Shown here: in pieces, positions 32,853 through 42,553 of the stretch
Position numbering within the stretch: the stretch's first letter is position 1
How the letters are laid out: every line of letters starts with the position of its first letter
NCBI RefSeq assembly: GCF_014637725.1
Contig: NZ_BMFC01000020.1
Coordinates: 14,689-60,216, forward strand
Length of the DNA: 45,528 nt
Direction: 5' to 3'
Origin: Marivita lacus
Lineage (GTDB): Bacteria > Pseudomonadota > Alphaproteobacteria > Rhodobacterales > Rhodobacteraceae
Made by a program: the position numbers and the translations under genes
The notes under the pieces: generated by a model
Database searches by the model: none
The model's input: only the letters and a program-made list of their open reading frames with translations
Told to the model about the DNA's origin: nothing

Positions 32853-35800
32853 GATGCTGACCATCGTTCCAGCCGGGGCAGGCTCGGGGAAAACCTTCCG
32901 GATCAAATCCGACCTGACCAAATGGGTCAAAGATGGCCTTGTCGCGCCCGATCGAATTCTGGCGGTTACCTTCACAGAAGCGGCGGCCGCGGAATTGCGC
33001 GGCCGTATCCGGGCGAGCCTTCTGGCCGAGGGCATGGTTGAAGCGGCGCTGGCTGTCGAACAGGCCTATGTCTCGACCATCCATGGCTTGGGCCTGCGTA
33101 TCCTGTCAGAGCATGCTTTCGCCGCTGGGGCCTCGCCGCAGCCGCGCGCTCTGGCCGAGGCAGAGCGTGATCTACTGATCCGCCAAGCCATGGCTCATGC
33201 GCAGTCGCTTGAGGCTGTGAAAGCCGACCTGCCGCGCTTTGGGTACCGGTCGAGCTTCTTCTCGAATGCGAGCCAGGAAGACAGCTTTCGCGGCAGGATC
33301 CTGACCACCATCGATCTCTTGAGGGGGCTCGGCGACAAAGGCAATGACTCGCAACTGGCGGACGCTGCGGTCGCCCGCCTGCGGGGTATCTATGGTCGGG
33401 TGGAGCCCGACGGGGCGCCCCTTGAGGTGCGGCTCCTTGCGGCGATTGACGCGCTGTTGGCTAGGTTCCCCAACGATCTTACCGTCCATGCGACGTCAGA
33501 CGCGGCGCGCACAGCGTTTGGAAAAGACTTCCGCAACATGAAGCGAGCCCAGCGCCCTGGGGAGCTCCGCCGGGATTGGGGCCTCTGGAAAGCCCTGAGT
33601 GGGCTGCGTCAGTCGAAGCGGGGGGCGCCGACACCGGATGGCTATGATGCGCTCTCTGATGAGGTAATTGCGGCGGCCACGGATATCGTGGTCCACCCCG
33701 GGCCTTTGGAGGATGCCTGCGCGCATCTCAAGGCGCTTATCCATGGCGCTCAGGAGGTTACGTCGAAATACGCCGACATGAAGCGCGAAGCGGGTGTCAT
33801 CGACTATGCTGACATGATCTGTGACGCTGAGCGCCTCCTGCGGACACGCCCGGAAATCCTCGACGCGCTTTTGTCTGAAGTTGATTGCGTCATCATCGAC
33901 GAGTTCCAGGACACGAACCCGGTGCAGTTCGCGCTTCTCTGGCGGATCGCACAATCTGCCAAGCGCGTGTTGATCGTGGGAGATACCAAGCAGTCAATCA
34001 TGGGTTTCCAGGGGGCCGACCCCCGCCTGAGCGAGGCGCTCGAGAGGCAGAACCCGGAAGCGGCCTCGCCGCTGACAGGCAACTGGCGCTCCGATCCGCG
34101 GCTGATGCAGATGGTGAATGCGATTTCGGCGGGGCTGTTCGGGGAGGGTTATTTTTCGCTGGAGCCGCAGCGGCCGGAAACTGGTGAGACCTTTGCCGAG
34201 ATGCTACGCATTCCGGAAGGGCGCCGGTCGAAGAAATCCCGCCCAGAGGAGCATGTCGCAGCGCGCATTGCGGCTATCCTCGAAGAGGCTGGGCCGGTGG
34301 TGGAGCGGGAGAGTGATCCCAAGGCACCGACATTCCGCCCTGTCGAGCCGCGCGACATTGCCATTCTTGCTCCGACCCATTCGATGGCGGCTAGTTATGC
34401 GATGGCGCTCAAGCGGCAAGGTGTCCCTGTCCGGATCAGCGCAACAGGTTGGCTGGACTCGCCCGCCGTGATGGCGGCGCGTAACGCGATGGCGTTCGCG
34501 GTTGATCCCACAGATCGCCATGCGGCCCTCGCGCTCCTGACCCTCGGACCATCTTTCATGCCTTTTCAGCAGGCGATGAGCCTGCTTGCCGATGGTGAAC
34601 TGGAAACCTGTGCTGAGATTGCTGATTTGCGGGCCTTGGCTGAGACTGCACCCGCCATACCGCTTGAAACTCTGCTCCCGCAAGTGCTCAGAGCCGCAGG
34701 CATCATTGACTGGGCTGCGCGCATGCCAGAGGCGGTACAAGCGCATGCCGATCTAATGCGGTTCTACGCGGAGATCAGCGAATTCGTCTCGGCCCATCGC
34801 GACTTCAAGGCAGCAGCTGGCTTCCATGGCGCGAGTGCGCAGGTTTTTCTGGGCTGGCTCGAAGCTCGTCGTGAAGAGCGCGATTTTGACCGCCACCCTG
34901 ATCCCGGTCAAAGCGCCGGGCAGGGGGTTGAGATTGTCACCTGGCATGCCTCGAAGGGGCGGGAATGGCCGATTACCGTGGTTGTCGGTCTCGACAAGAA
35001 AATCGGGGAAAAGCCTGGGACCTTGCGCGCCGAGTTCACGGATTTCAGCGATCTGAGCGCCATCCTTGAACGGGCCCTTCTGATCTGGACACCCGACCTA
35101 CCGATCAAGGAGAAGAAGGATGCCTTCATTGCCGATCGTCGCTTGGCATCGGAAGCCGACGCGCGGCGCTTGCTTTATGTGGCCCTGACCCGAGGGCGCG
35201 ATCGGTTGATCCTGGAGTGGCCGGATTTTGCGTTGAAGAAGCTCGGCGAAAGCGATGGGCCTGCGAACCACGCTGAAATGCTGGTGCTGGAGGCGGGCAT
35301 GGAGCCGGAGGCCGGCGGCCTGAAAATCGGCGGTTCCAGTTTCCCGGCGCGCACATTGATGTGCAGCGCTGAGGCCCCAGGCTTGCTGGAAGGGTTCCAT
35401 GTTCAAGAGGCCTCGGAAAGGCTGGCGTTTGGTGAGCTGCGGTCCATGCTCAAGACCGAGCAGACGGTGTGGCGCGTTCGGCCTTCATTGATCGTGCAGG
35501 AGGTTCCGCTGCCTGATGTTCAGACGCGTATCGTGCCGTTGGACGTACCGCCACAAGCAGTCTCACTTGTCGCGTCAGCCAGCGAACGTGGCACCGCCCT
35601 TCACAAAGCGATGCGCGTTCTGTTGCTGCGCCCGGACTTGCGTCCGCGTTTGTCTGCTGCAACAGGATTTGACGAGGCGACGCTGGATTTGCTGCAAGCT
35701 CAAGCGGACGCGCTCAAAAAATGGCTGACGGACGAAGGCTATACGCAGGTCGAGTGCGAGGTGCCAATACAGAAACGTGAGGCTTCAGGCGCGGAATTCA

Positions 35801-36018
35801 ACGGGATCATTGACCTGCTGGCTACGGGCGACGGTAAACGACTGATCCTCGATCACAAGAGCGGTGGGGGAAGCTTCGAAACATATTTCACACAACTTGA
35901 AGCTTACAGAGCCGTCATTTCAGACTGCGATGAGGCAATCGAGCCGGATTTGGTAATCCATTGGATTGATCGTGGAATTGTAGAGATTTTAACCAATAAA
36001 AGGCTACCATCAAAATGA
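32845..36018 (+). CDS. AddA-like UvrD-family helicase-nuclease
   Basis: A 1057-residue SF1A helicase with a C-terminal nuclease. Visible motifs are Walker A VPAGAGSGKTFRI (8-20), motif Ia ILAVTFTEAAAAELRGR, a YVSTIHGLGLRIL segment, motif II IIDEFQDTNPVQF (about 350), motif III VGDTKQSIMGFQGAD, motif V TWHASKGREWP and motif VI RRLLYVALTRGRDRL. The C-terminal RecB-like nuclease has FNGIIDLLATGDGKRLILDHK (about 983-1003) and a Q-x-x-AY helix. With the AddB-like partner it should unwind and cut DNA from ends. The final codons run into an AT-rich junction, and the stop overlaps the next ATG (ATGA). Confidence 0.85.
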   Translation: MTEMLTIVPAGAGSGKTFRIKSDLTKWVKDGLVAPDRILAVTFTEAAAAELRGRIRASLLAEGMVEAALAVEQAYVSTIHGLGLRILSEHAFAAGASPQPRALAEAERDLLIRQAMAHAQSLEAVKADLPRFGYRSSFFSNASQEDSFRGRILTTIDLLRGLGDKGNDSQLADAAVARLRGIYGRVEPDGAPLEVRLLAAIDALLARFPNDLTVHATSDAARTAFGKDFRNMKRAQRPGELRRDWGLWKALSGLRQSKRGAPTPDGYDALSDEVIAAATDIVVHPGPLEDACAHLKALIHGAQEVTSKYADMKREAGVIDYADMICDAERLLRTRPEILDALLSEVDCVIIDEFQDTNPVQFALLWRIAQSAKRVLIVGDTKQSIMGFQGADPRLSEALERQNPEAASPLTGNWRSDPRLMQMVNAISAGLFGEGYFSLEPQRPETGETFAEMLRIPEGRRSKKSRPEEHVAARIAAILEEAGPVVERESDPKAPTFRPVEPRDIAILAPTHSMAASYAMALKRQGVPVRISATGWLDSPAVMAARNAMAFAVDPTDRHAALALLTLGPSFMPFQQAMSLLADGELETCAEIADLRALAETAPAIPLETLLPQVLRAAGIIDWAARMPEAVQAHADLMRFYAEISEFVSAHRDFKAAAGFHGASAQVFLGWLEARREERDFDRHPDPGQSAGQGVEIVTWHASKGREWPITVVVGLDKKIGEKPGTLRAEFTDFSDLSAILERALLIWTPDLPIKEKKDAFIADRRLASEADARRLLYVALTRGRDRLILEWPDFALKKLGESDGPANHAEMLVLEAGMEPEAGGLKIGGSSFPARTLMCSAEAPGLLEGFHVQEASERLAFGELRSMLKTEQTVWRVRPSLIVQEVPLPDVQTRIVPLDVPPQAVSLVASASERGTALHKAMRVLLLRPDLRPRLSAATGFDEATLDLLQAQADALKKWLTDEGYTQVECEVPIQKREASGAEFNGIIDLLATGDGKRLILDHKSGGGSFETYFTQLEAYRAVISDCDEAIEPDLVIHWIDRGIVEILTNKRLPSK

Positions 36019-36476
36019 TAGATGAAGAAAAAAGGCTTCAAGTGATATTTTCTTTAATTTCGTTAGCGCACGAGATGCGTAATGCAGGATTTCCGAAAAC
36101 ATCATATTCAAAAATTCTCCGAGAAACAATCTACTTTGTTTGGGAAATTCGTGACGTATCCAAACACTCAAATCTACGAAAAAGAAGTAAGGCAGCTGAG
36201 GGGTTGCAGGCGAGTGCATTGGACTATGATCATGCTGTTCCAATGAGAATTGTTATTGAAACTCTTCTATGCGCTTGGCCGGATAAACAAGAAGTCGAAA
36301 AAGTGCTAAGATGCTTTGTGCATGGCGTTCTAATAACAAAGGAGGAGCATGAGCTGCTGCGTGAAAAAGGACTATCTTCTAAAATGCCGAATGACTGGGA
36401 TGGGAAAGACTGGACTGCGCGCTATTTAAAGGTAGGTATCGAGCTTAGCGCTTTGCAAGGTGGCGAAATGGCATGA
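36015..36476 (+). CDS. Unknown AT-rich helical protein in the helicase-nuclease operon
   Basis: A 153-residue protein coupled on both sides by ATGA overlaps (the AddA-like gene before, the phosphoesterase after). It is mainly helical, with segments VIFSLISLAHEMRNAGF, ILRETIYFVWEIRD and MRIVIETLLCAW. Base composition is clearly AT-richer than both neighbours, suggesting a separate origin or replacement. I recognise no family or catalytic motif; a regulatory or immunity role in the operon is possible only by position. Confidence 0.6.
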   Translation: MIDEEKRLQVIFSLISLAHEMRNAGFPKTSYSKILRETIYFVWEIRDVSKHSNLRKRSKAAEGLQASALDYDHAVPMRIVIETLLCAWPDKQEVEKVLRCFVHGVLITKEEHELLREKGLSSKMPNDWDGKDWTARYLKVGIELSALQGGEMA

Positions 36477-37402
36477 GTATCACAGACATAATTCCCGACA
36501 TCCACGGTCAGGCCGAGAAGCTGCGCCTTGCGCTGAAGAACCTTGGCTGGCGGCGGAATGGAACAACATGGGTGCATCCCGAGCCAGATCGCCAAATCGT
36601 GTTACTGGGGGACTTCATCGATCGCGGCCCTGAAAATGGTGCCGTCATCAGGATTGTGCGCGAACTAATGGATGCGGGGCGCGCCCAGGCCATCATGGGC
36701 AACCACGAATTGAATGCTATCCACTTCCATACGGATGATCCGGACAACGGGGCGCCGCTGCGAGTACATGACAAGGGTAACTTGGATCAGCACGAAAGCT
36801 TTTTGAAAGAGTTCCCTCTAGGGGCGCCGCAGACAAAGGATGTGCTGAACTGGATGAAGGGGTTGCCGCTGTTTATCGAAACTGACGAGTTTCGCGCTGT
36901 TCATGCGGCGTGGATCCAGTCAGCAATTGATGACCTAAGGCGACAGACTGGAGTCGGCGTCCTATCTGAGGACCAGTTGATCCGGGCAGGCCGAAAAGGA
37001 GATGCGTTTTACGATCTTGTTGAAGCAGTTGCAAAAGGGCCGGAGGCGCGTTTGCCTTATCCACATTTCTTTGAGGACAAGGGAGGAAAGGTTCGGCATC
37101 ATGTCAGATTGAAATGGTGGAACAGCGATGCCAGGACTTGGCGTCAGGTTGCGATGTCAGTGCCAGACATCAATCAGCTTCCAGACACGCCCCTGTCTGA
37201 TGATTTGTCCACGGCCATTTATCCTGATGGCGATACGCCCGTCTTTTTCGGGCACTACTGGATGTCCGGTAACCCCGAGCTTCAGAGCGCAAACGCGCTT
37301 TGCCTTGATTATTCAGCAGGAGCCGATGGTCCCCTTGTGACTTACTCGCATTTTGCCGGTTCGTGCTATCTCAGCCTGGAAAATGTAGCTATTCATCGAT
37401 AG
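36473..37402 (+). CDS. Calcineurin-like metallophosphoesterase
   Basis: A 309-residue phosphoesterase of the PP1/PrpE/ApaH-like group. Metal-ligand motifs are in order: PDIHGQAEKL (from 9; the usual G-D-x-H-G begins with P here), LLGDFIDRGPEN (about 43), IMGNHELNAIHF (about 75), a later His (VHAAWIQ) and FGHYWMSGN near the C-terminus. Members hydrolyse diadenosine polyphosphates, protein phosphates or cyclic nucleotide phosphodiesters; the substrate here cannot be told. It is the last gene of the rightward operon, and its stop faces the WYL gene stop 54 bases away. Confidence 0.82.
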   Translation: MSITDIIPDIHGQAEKLRLALKNLGWRRNGTTWVHPEPDRQIVLLGDFIDRGPENGAVIRIVRELMDAGRAQAIMGNHELNAIHFHTDDPDNGAPLRVHDKGNLDQHESFLKEFPLGAPQTKDVLNWMKGLPLFIETDEFRAVHAAWIQSAIDDLRRQTGVGVLSEDQLIRAGRKGDAFYDLVEAVAKGPEARLPYPHFFEDKGGKVRHHVRLKWWNSDARTWRQVAMSVPDINQLPDTPLSDDLSTAIYPDGDTPVFFGHYWMSGNPELQSANALCLDYSAGADGPLVTYSHFAGSCYLSLENVAIHR

Positions 37403-37455
37403 GGGCTATCTTGGGAAGGACCGAATGCTGTTGAATTCGTTGTCGCCAATACTCG

Positions 37456-38445
37456 TCAAGGGCATTGGCGCCTCGCCTCATCAACTTGTGCGATCATGGC
37501 AGCGCGCAATTCTGGCGGCGATAAGATCTCGACCTGGTTGCCCCATCTGAACAAGTGCCAGCACATTTCGCGCAGCCCCCCTGCGTGGAATGATACGGTC
37601 AAACTTCCGTCGGGCTCATCGGTCATGACCTGTGTCGGGTGAAACAAATAGAGGCGCGCATCGGGCGCAGCTTCGTGTGTGAAGCGCCAAACGACATCGT
37701 AGCTATCTTCCCGCCAGATTCCGAAGGATTGCTGCATCCAGGCGTCTAGCTCGAAGTCTTCCGGGCGTTCAAAAACGTCTCCCGTCATCTCGACCCGCTC
37801 AAAACCAGCCAGTGCGAAAAGACGCACGCTTTGCGCATAGTCGCTAAAAGCAACGAGGTACTGGCGTCCCTCACCAAGCAGCATGGCAATAGGTCCGAGG
37901 CGCGCGTTGCGGCTCAAAAGACCGGTGGCGCGCGTGCGATGATCCACGTCGACCCAGACCCCGGCGAGAATAGCTTCCCGGAGCGTATGAAGCGTCTCTC
38001 CCGGAATGCGCTCGCGGGGACCGGGGCGTAGGGCAACGCCATCTGCTTCGAGGAGTACGGCGATATCAGGCTCAAGCTGTGCCCGTTTTTTGCCTGGTAG
38101 GCGAGCACGCAAACGGTCTGACAACATGTCGAGGCGCTCAGCGGTGCCAAAGTCGCCCGACTGTCGAGCGAGGTCGACGGCACGCTTAAGGGTGACGATA
38201 TCATCTACAGTCGGGTCGGCAAGGCGGCCTGCGGTGCCAGGCGGCAAGCGCCAACGCTTCCGCCCGCCTTCCTCTAAAAGTTCCTCCGTTTGTGGAAATG
38301 CGTCGCGGATCGCATCGCGCATCCGCTCCGCTGTTCTGCGTGACACCTCATAGGTCTGTCCGATGTCATCGAGCGACAGACCATCGGCCCGGCCCTGCAT
38401 CTGCATGGCCAGCCTTACAAGATCTGCCAATCGGCCATAACGCAT
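37456..38445 (-). CDS. WYL-domain transcriptional regulator
   Basis: A 329-residue regulator. The start at 38445 was chosen because GGAGGT lies seven bases upstream; a longer frame would run into the AAA+ gene. The N-terminal winged HTH (RYGRLADLVRLAMQMQGR, then LSLDDIGQTYEVSRRTAERM) is followed by a central WYL domain (ILAGVWVDVDHRTRATG ... LGPIAMLLGEGRQYLVAF) and a WCX-type C-terminal part (DVVWRFTHEAAPDARLYLF). WYL regulators repress defence and DNA-damage operons and sense nucleic acids or nucleotides. It follows the AAA+ gene by 95 bases in the same direction and is flanked by the nuclease operons, which makes it the likely controller of the locus. Confidence 0.88.
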   Translation of the reverse strand: MRYGRLADLVRLAMQMQGRADGLSLDDIGQTYEVSRRTAERMRDAIRDAFPQTEELLEEGGRKRWRLPPGTAGRLADPTVDDIVTLKRAVDLARQSGDFGTAERLDMLSDRLRARLPGKKRAQLEPDIAVLLEADGVALRPGPRERIPGETLHTLREAILAGVWVDVDHRTRATGLLSRNARLGPIAMLLGEGRQYLVAFSDYAQSVRLFALAGFERVEMTGDVFERPEDFELDAWMQQSFGIWREDSYDVVWRFTHEAAPDARLYLFHPTQVMTDEPDGSLTVSFHAGGLREMCWHLFRWGNQVEILSPPELRAAMIAQVDEARRQCP

Positions 38446-38540
38446 TGGGACACCTCCATTTCCTTCAGACTGACGGAAACGCGCCATGGCTTCAAGCCGC
38501 GCCTGCGAATGCTCGCGCGACAGCAGATGGAGTCCTTCAA

Positions 38541-40577
38541 TCAGCTTGCAGCACGAAACCCGATAGGGTTCCGGATGTTTGGCTTTGCGGTCTGCTCGCG
38601 GCGCAGTTCGACTAGGACTGCCTCGGGGTGAAAGATGCCGAGAAGCTTCGATCGTTTGGCGACAACTGCAAAGTCTCCGGGCGTCAACTGGTCGAGGGCC
38701 CAAAGCCCGGATGGCGGTTCGGCTTTGAAGAAGCGACGGAAGCATGCTTCTCGTTGCTGGGCGCTCAGAGGCAAGAAGCTTATCTTGAGACTGAAGCGTC
38801 GGGTCGTGGCGGGATCCAGATGTTCGATGAGGTTGGTAGTACAGGCGAAGGGCAGGGGGTGGTTTTCCATCCATGTAAGCATCTCGTTTACCTGCGAGAT
38901 TTCCCAGCGATGCCTTGCACCATCACGCGCTCCTAAGAGCGAGTCCGCCTCATCGAACACAAGAAACGCGCTGGTGTCGCGCGCCTCGGCAAAGGCATTG
39001 GCGATGTTGCGTTCGCTCCCGCCGACATAACGATCCAGAAGATCAGAGGCGCGCCGCTCGAGGACCGGCATCTGCATTCGGTCTGCGAGATAGCGGGCAA
39101 AGGCGCTTTTGCCGGTGCCGGGAGGGCCGCTGAGGCACAGTCCACCGGTATTGGCTGGACCGCAGGCGACGAACCTTTCTGTGATCAGGGCAAGGTCATG
39201 GTCAGCATTGGCCAGTTCAGGCTCAAATCTGACACTGCTCGGTGCTACGAGCGGGGTGTGCCCGCCGCGCACGGCACGCGAAATCGCAGATGCCGCAAGC
39301 TTCACATCGTCCGCGCCACCGCGTGTAATTCGCGCTGCGCGAAGTGCGCTATCGGCAAGTGCGGGCGCATCCTCCATGCTTTGTGCGAGTTCTAGACAGA
39401 GCTCTTTGGGCAGAGCAACCTGGTGATGCTTGGCGAGCTTTTCCCAGATGCGGCTCCGCACAGAAACCGGTGGTGTCCGCAACTCCAGCGTGAAGGAAAT
39501 CCGTCGCAGGAATGCTGGATCGCAGTCGCTGATGTTGTTGGCCGTCCACAGGGTTGGGATTGGGTTGTTTTCCAAAAGCCTGTTGATGTGGACTTTCGAG
39601 CCGGAGCGGCGGAGCGACAGACCGAAGAGCCCATTGTCGAGCCCGGGAAACAGGTCTTCCATTTCGTCAAATAGGATCAGGCTGTTGCCCTGATCAGTGA
39701 GCAGCCGTTGGCCGAGACGCAATTGCTGCAGACGTTCGAAGCGAGACGGTTCGTCGCCCTCATCATCAGCCTCGCCGACAGCATGCAGTCCCGCGCCGAG
39801 ACGCTTTGCAAGCGCCTTGCAGAACTCCGTCTTGCCAGTCCCGGGCGCTCCGTGCAGCAGAATATTCACGCCCTTTTCGCAGCGATCAAGGGCACCGCGC
39901 AGCAGGCGGAAGGCAAAGTCGCGCCCAGCGCCAAGATGCTCGAAATCCTCCCAGGCGACCGTCGTGGAGCTGACAGGGGCGAATAGTTTGCTCAGGATAT
40001 CGTCCAGGCTGCGCGACGGGGGTTCGAGGGCTTCTACAATGAGATTTAGTGGAGCTAGTCCAAGCCCATGAAACGGGTGCTTTTCGAATTGCACTAAACC
40101 GGAAGATAACAATCGACCGGAGTAGGAAAGTGCACTCCGCACGCTTGCTGATGGAAGTCCCGTTAGGCTTGTAATTGCATCTTCCACCGGAAGCCGAGCG
40201 TCGTCGACTAGACCGGTGCACAACGACCGGACAGGGCCATTGCGTGTTGCGCGAACGGCCAGTTCGAAAATTTTACGTTCGTCAGAATTCAAAGCCACGT
40301 GAGCGGCCAAAACGTCAATATTGCGCGCAAGTGGGTCCGGTTTAGGGACATATTTTGTTCTGTCCAGCTCAGTCATGAGACCCCGCAGCTGACTCCAAAT
40401 GTCTGCTGGGACTCCTTTTTGTTTGAATGAATCAAAGTCTGGATCCCAGTCAAAACCTAAATCGTGATTTTCCAGCCAGTTTGACAATTCTTGTGCCGCA
40501 GCGCTTCGCGCGCGAAAATTTAGGGCAATTCTTGTTGCTAATTCGATCAAATATTCCTGTTCGTACTTGTTTTTCAT
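38541..40577 (-). CDS. Tandem AAA+ ATPase
   Basis: A 678-residue protein with two AAA+ modules. The first has Walker A HGAPGTGKTEFCKAL and Walker B LILFDEMEDLFPG, and the second has SGPPGTGKSAFARYLADRM and FLVFDEADSLLGARDG, with the arginine-bearing VGGSERNIANAFAEARD between. A helical N-terminus of about 200 residues (YLIELATRIALNFRARS ...) precedes them. The layout is that of Cdc48-like or retron/defence-associated tandem AAA proteins. The start at 40577 (MKNKYEQEY) has AAGGAGG just upstream; the longer frame does not. It is divergent from the ExoI-like gene across a 118-base control region and probably shares control with it. Confidence 0.85.
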   Translation of the reverse strand: MKNKYEQEYLIELATRIALNFRARSAAAQELSNWLENHDLGFDWDPDFDSFKQKGVPADIWSQLRGLMTELDRTKYVPKPDPLARNIDVLAAHVALNSDERKIFELAVRATRNGPVRSLCTGLVDDARLPVEDAITSLTGLPSASVRSALSYSGRLLSSGLVQFEKHPFHGLGLAPLNLIVEALEPPSRSLDDILSKLFAPVSSTTVAWEDFEHLGAGRDFAFRLLRGALDRCEKGVNILLHGAPGTGKTEFCKALAKRLGAGLHAVGEADDEGDEPSRFERLQQLRLGQRLLTDQGNSLILFDEMEDLFPGLDNGLFGLSLRRSGSKVHINRLLENNPIPTLWTANNISDCDPAFLRRISFTLELRTPPVSVRSRIWEKLAKHHQVALPKELCLELAQSMEDAPALADSALRAARITRGGADDVKLAASAISRAVRGGHTPLVAPSSVRFEPELANADHDLALITERFVACGPANTGGLCLSGPPGTGKSAFARYLADRMQMPVLERRASDLLDRYVGGSERNIANAFAEARDTSAFLVFDEADSLLGARDGARHRWEISQVNEMLTWMENHPLPFACTTNLIEHLDPATTRRFSLKISFLPLSAQQREACFRRFFKAEPPSGLWALDQLTPGDFAVVAKRSKLLGIFHPEAVLVELRREQTAKPNIRNPIGFRAAS

Positions 40578-40632
40578 GCGGCCTCCTTGATGATCTGCAA
40601 GACATATCACGTGCTTATGTCAAATACGGACG

Positions 40633-40643
40633 CACCCTGGGTG
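40633..40643. promoter_or_regulatory. Palindrome in the divergent AAA+/ExoI control region
   Basis: CACCCTGGGTG is a perfect 11-bp palindrome in the 118-base space between the divergent AAA+ and ExoI-like genes. It could be an operator, for example of the WYL regulator. A leftward TTGACA occurs at 40618-40623 but I find no good -10 box at proper spacing. Confidence 0.35.
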
Positions 40644-40695
40644 TCTGAGCTGGAAAACTTCGTGACCTGAATGCTTAGTCTGTTTAAGTAACCTC

Positions 40696-42090
40696 ATGAA
40701 CTTTGCATTTTTCGATCTTGAAACCACGGGCACGTCGCTAGCCTTCGACCATCCTCTGCAGTTTGCAGCGATCCTTACAGACTCGAACTTCAACGAGATC
40801 GAGCGGGTGAACCTGCGTTGCCGCTTGGCACCGCACGTCATCCCATCGCCGCAGGCCTTAGCAGTCACTGGGGTGCGGCCGCATCAGCTTGTCGATCCTG
40901 ACCTAGCGAGCTTGTTTGAGTTTGCTCAGGAACTGACCGCATTGGTGGCGCGTTGGTCGCCGGCGATCTGGACAGGGTTCAACAGCATCCGTTTTGATGA
41001 AGAAATGTTGCGTCAGCTATTTTATCAGAACCTTCAGCCCGAGATTTTCGCCACCCAGTTCAATAGCAACACGCGCTTCGACATCATGACAGCCGTATTT
41101 GCGGTGTTTCAACGCCAACCCGACCAGTTCAACTGGCCAGTGGATGAGACGGGACGGGTCCGTTTCAAGCTGGATCGCTTGGCACCGGAGAATGGTTTTC
41201 AGGAACACAACGCACATGATGCTTTGGGGGATGTAGAGGCTACGATCCACCTTGCACGGCTGATCGCAGAGCGAGCGCCCGTCCTTTGGGGGCAGCTTCT
41301 GGCCAACCGCGACAAAAGACATGTTCAGGTGCAGCTGGACCGGTATGAACCAATCGAGTTGGTTGGGCGCTTTGGAGGCGGTCCCCCAAAGGCAATCATA
41401 GGGTGTCTCTGTGGCTATGCTGCCAAGAACCAGAACCATGCCTATCTCTTTGATCTCGATGCGATGGACCCGCATGCGTTGATTGCGGCGTCTGACGAGG
41501 ACCTGATGGCCGCCTTGGACGAGGACGCTCGCCCCATGCGTTCTATCTCGATCAACAAGGTCCCGGTGCTCTTACCACCGGTGGCCGTGAAGGACGAGCA
41601 CCAGCGGAGGGCCCGAGCGCTCGCAGAGGCGCCAGAATTGCGGCAGCGGCTGATCGATGCGATGGCCAAACGTTACTCCGCCGATCCCGACGCTGCGCCC
41701 AGGCATGTCGAAGAGCAGATTTTCGACGGCTTCTACGGCTGGGACGACAAAGCTCGGTTGAAAGAGTTTCAGACGGCAGATTGGCCGCGTCGGCAAGAAA
41801 TCGTGGCAACCTTCGAAGATGCCCGACTGCGTCAGCTTGGTGCCAGGCTTGTCGCATTCTACGCGCCCAACCTGCTGTCAGACAGTGATCGTCGCCGGTA
41901 CATTGCGTGGCGCCGCGAGCGATGGAACGCACCGGCGGACACCGTAGTTGGGTGGATGACCTTTGAGCAGGCGCGCCAAGCGCTCCTAGATATGCAAATG
42001 GCATCACCGCACGATCCCTCCATACTTGAAGAAATCGACGCATTCATCGAGGGGCTGGAGTCCAGCATCGCGCGCGGGGAGCCAGTCTGA
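40696..42090 (+). CDS. Exodeoxyribonuclease I-like DEDDh exonuclease
   Basis: A 464-residue exonuclease close in length to E. coli ExoI (SbcB), which digests single-stranded DNA 3'-5'. The DEDDh active site is visible: FDLETTGTSLAF (D7 and E9), GFNSIRFDEEMLRQLF (Asp), and HNAHDALGDVEATI (His and Asp, about 173-182). A C-terminal extension (about 200-464) fits the SH3-like and helical parts of ExoI. It opens the rightward group divergent from the AAA+ gene, and the next gene follows after two bases. Next to helicase-nuclease genes, it suggests joint processing of DNA ends. Confidence 0.88.
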   Translation: MNFAFFDLETTGTSLAFDHPLQFAAILTDSNFNEIERVNLRCRLAPHVIPSPQALAVTGVRPHQLVDPDLASLFEFAQELTALVARWSPAIWTGFNSIRFDEEMLRQLFYQNLQPEIFATQFNSNTRFDIMTAVFAVFQRQPDQFNWPVDETGRVRFKLDRLAPENGFQEHNAHDALGDVEATIHLARLIAERAPVLWGQLLANRDKRHVQVQLDRYEPIELVGRFGGGPPKAIIGCLCGYAAKNQNHAYLFDLDAMDPHALIAASDEDLMAALDEDARPMRSISINKVPVLLPPVAVKDEHQRRARALAEAPELRQRLIDAMAKRYSADPDAAPRHVEEQIFDGFYGWDDKARLKEFQTADWPRRQEIVATFEDARLRQLGARLVAFYAPNLLSDSDRRRYIAWRRERWNAPADTVVGWMTFEQARQALLDMQMASPHDPSILEEIDAFIEGLESSIARGEPV

Positions 42091-42092
42091 AG

Positions 42093-42548
42093 ATGCCAGT
42101 CCTGCAAAATGATCCTGGCATTCGCGAAGCTCCATTCAGCCTGGAAGAAAAGCTGACCATCCAGCAGGTGCGGTTTGTGGGCGCGCGATTTCGAAATTTG
42201 TTGGTCTGGCATGAAACTGCTTCGCGCAGCACGCGGCTTCGGCCGATCAAATGGGGTGAATGGTCTGACTTCGTTGACGCCGCCTATTCCTGTGGCTTCG
42301 TCTGCAATGACAGCGCAGAGGGCATGGGGGACCGGGAAAAAACGCTGGCGCCGGAATTTATCCGACGGCTCGAGGGCGACCTTGGGACTATTCAAACTCT
42401 CTGCCTGTGCAATTTGCGCAGGATCTTGAATGGCATCGTAAGAAGCGAGCGCTGGAGTGACGGTGGCGCAAGCACGGGAGGCAGCGCCGTCTTGGTGCTG
42501 ATCACGTCGCGTCTGGGTAACGCCGTTGCGGGTCGATTGGGAGGGTGA
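42093..42548 (+). CDS. Unknown protein, possibly DUF6508-like
   Basis: A 151-residue protein two bases after the exonuclease stop. The N-terminal half (EEKLTIQQVRFVGARFRNLLVWHE) and the centre (PIKWGEWSDFVDAAYSCGF) are unfamiliar. The segment LRRILNGIVRSERWSDGG resembles what I remember of DUF6508 proteins (R-x-E-R-F-x-D-G), a family of unknown function in defence-like loci, but this is weak. The C-terminus is short and Gly-rich (GNAVAGRLGG). It overlaps the HEPN gene region. Confidence 0.5.
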   Translation: MPVLQNDPGIREAPFSLEEKLTIQQVRFVGARFRNLLVWHETASRSTRLRPIKWGEWSDFVDAAYSCGFVCNDSAEGMGDREKTLAPEFIRRLEGDLGTIQTLCLCNLRRILNGIVRSERWSDGGASTGGSAVLVLITSRLGNAVAGRLGG

Positions 42549-42553
42549 GCGCG

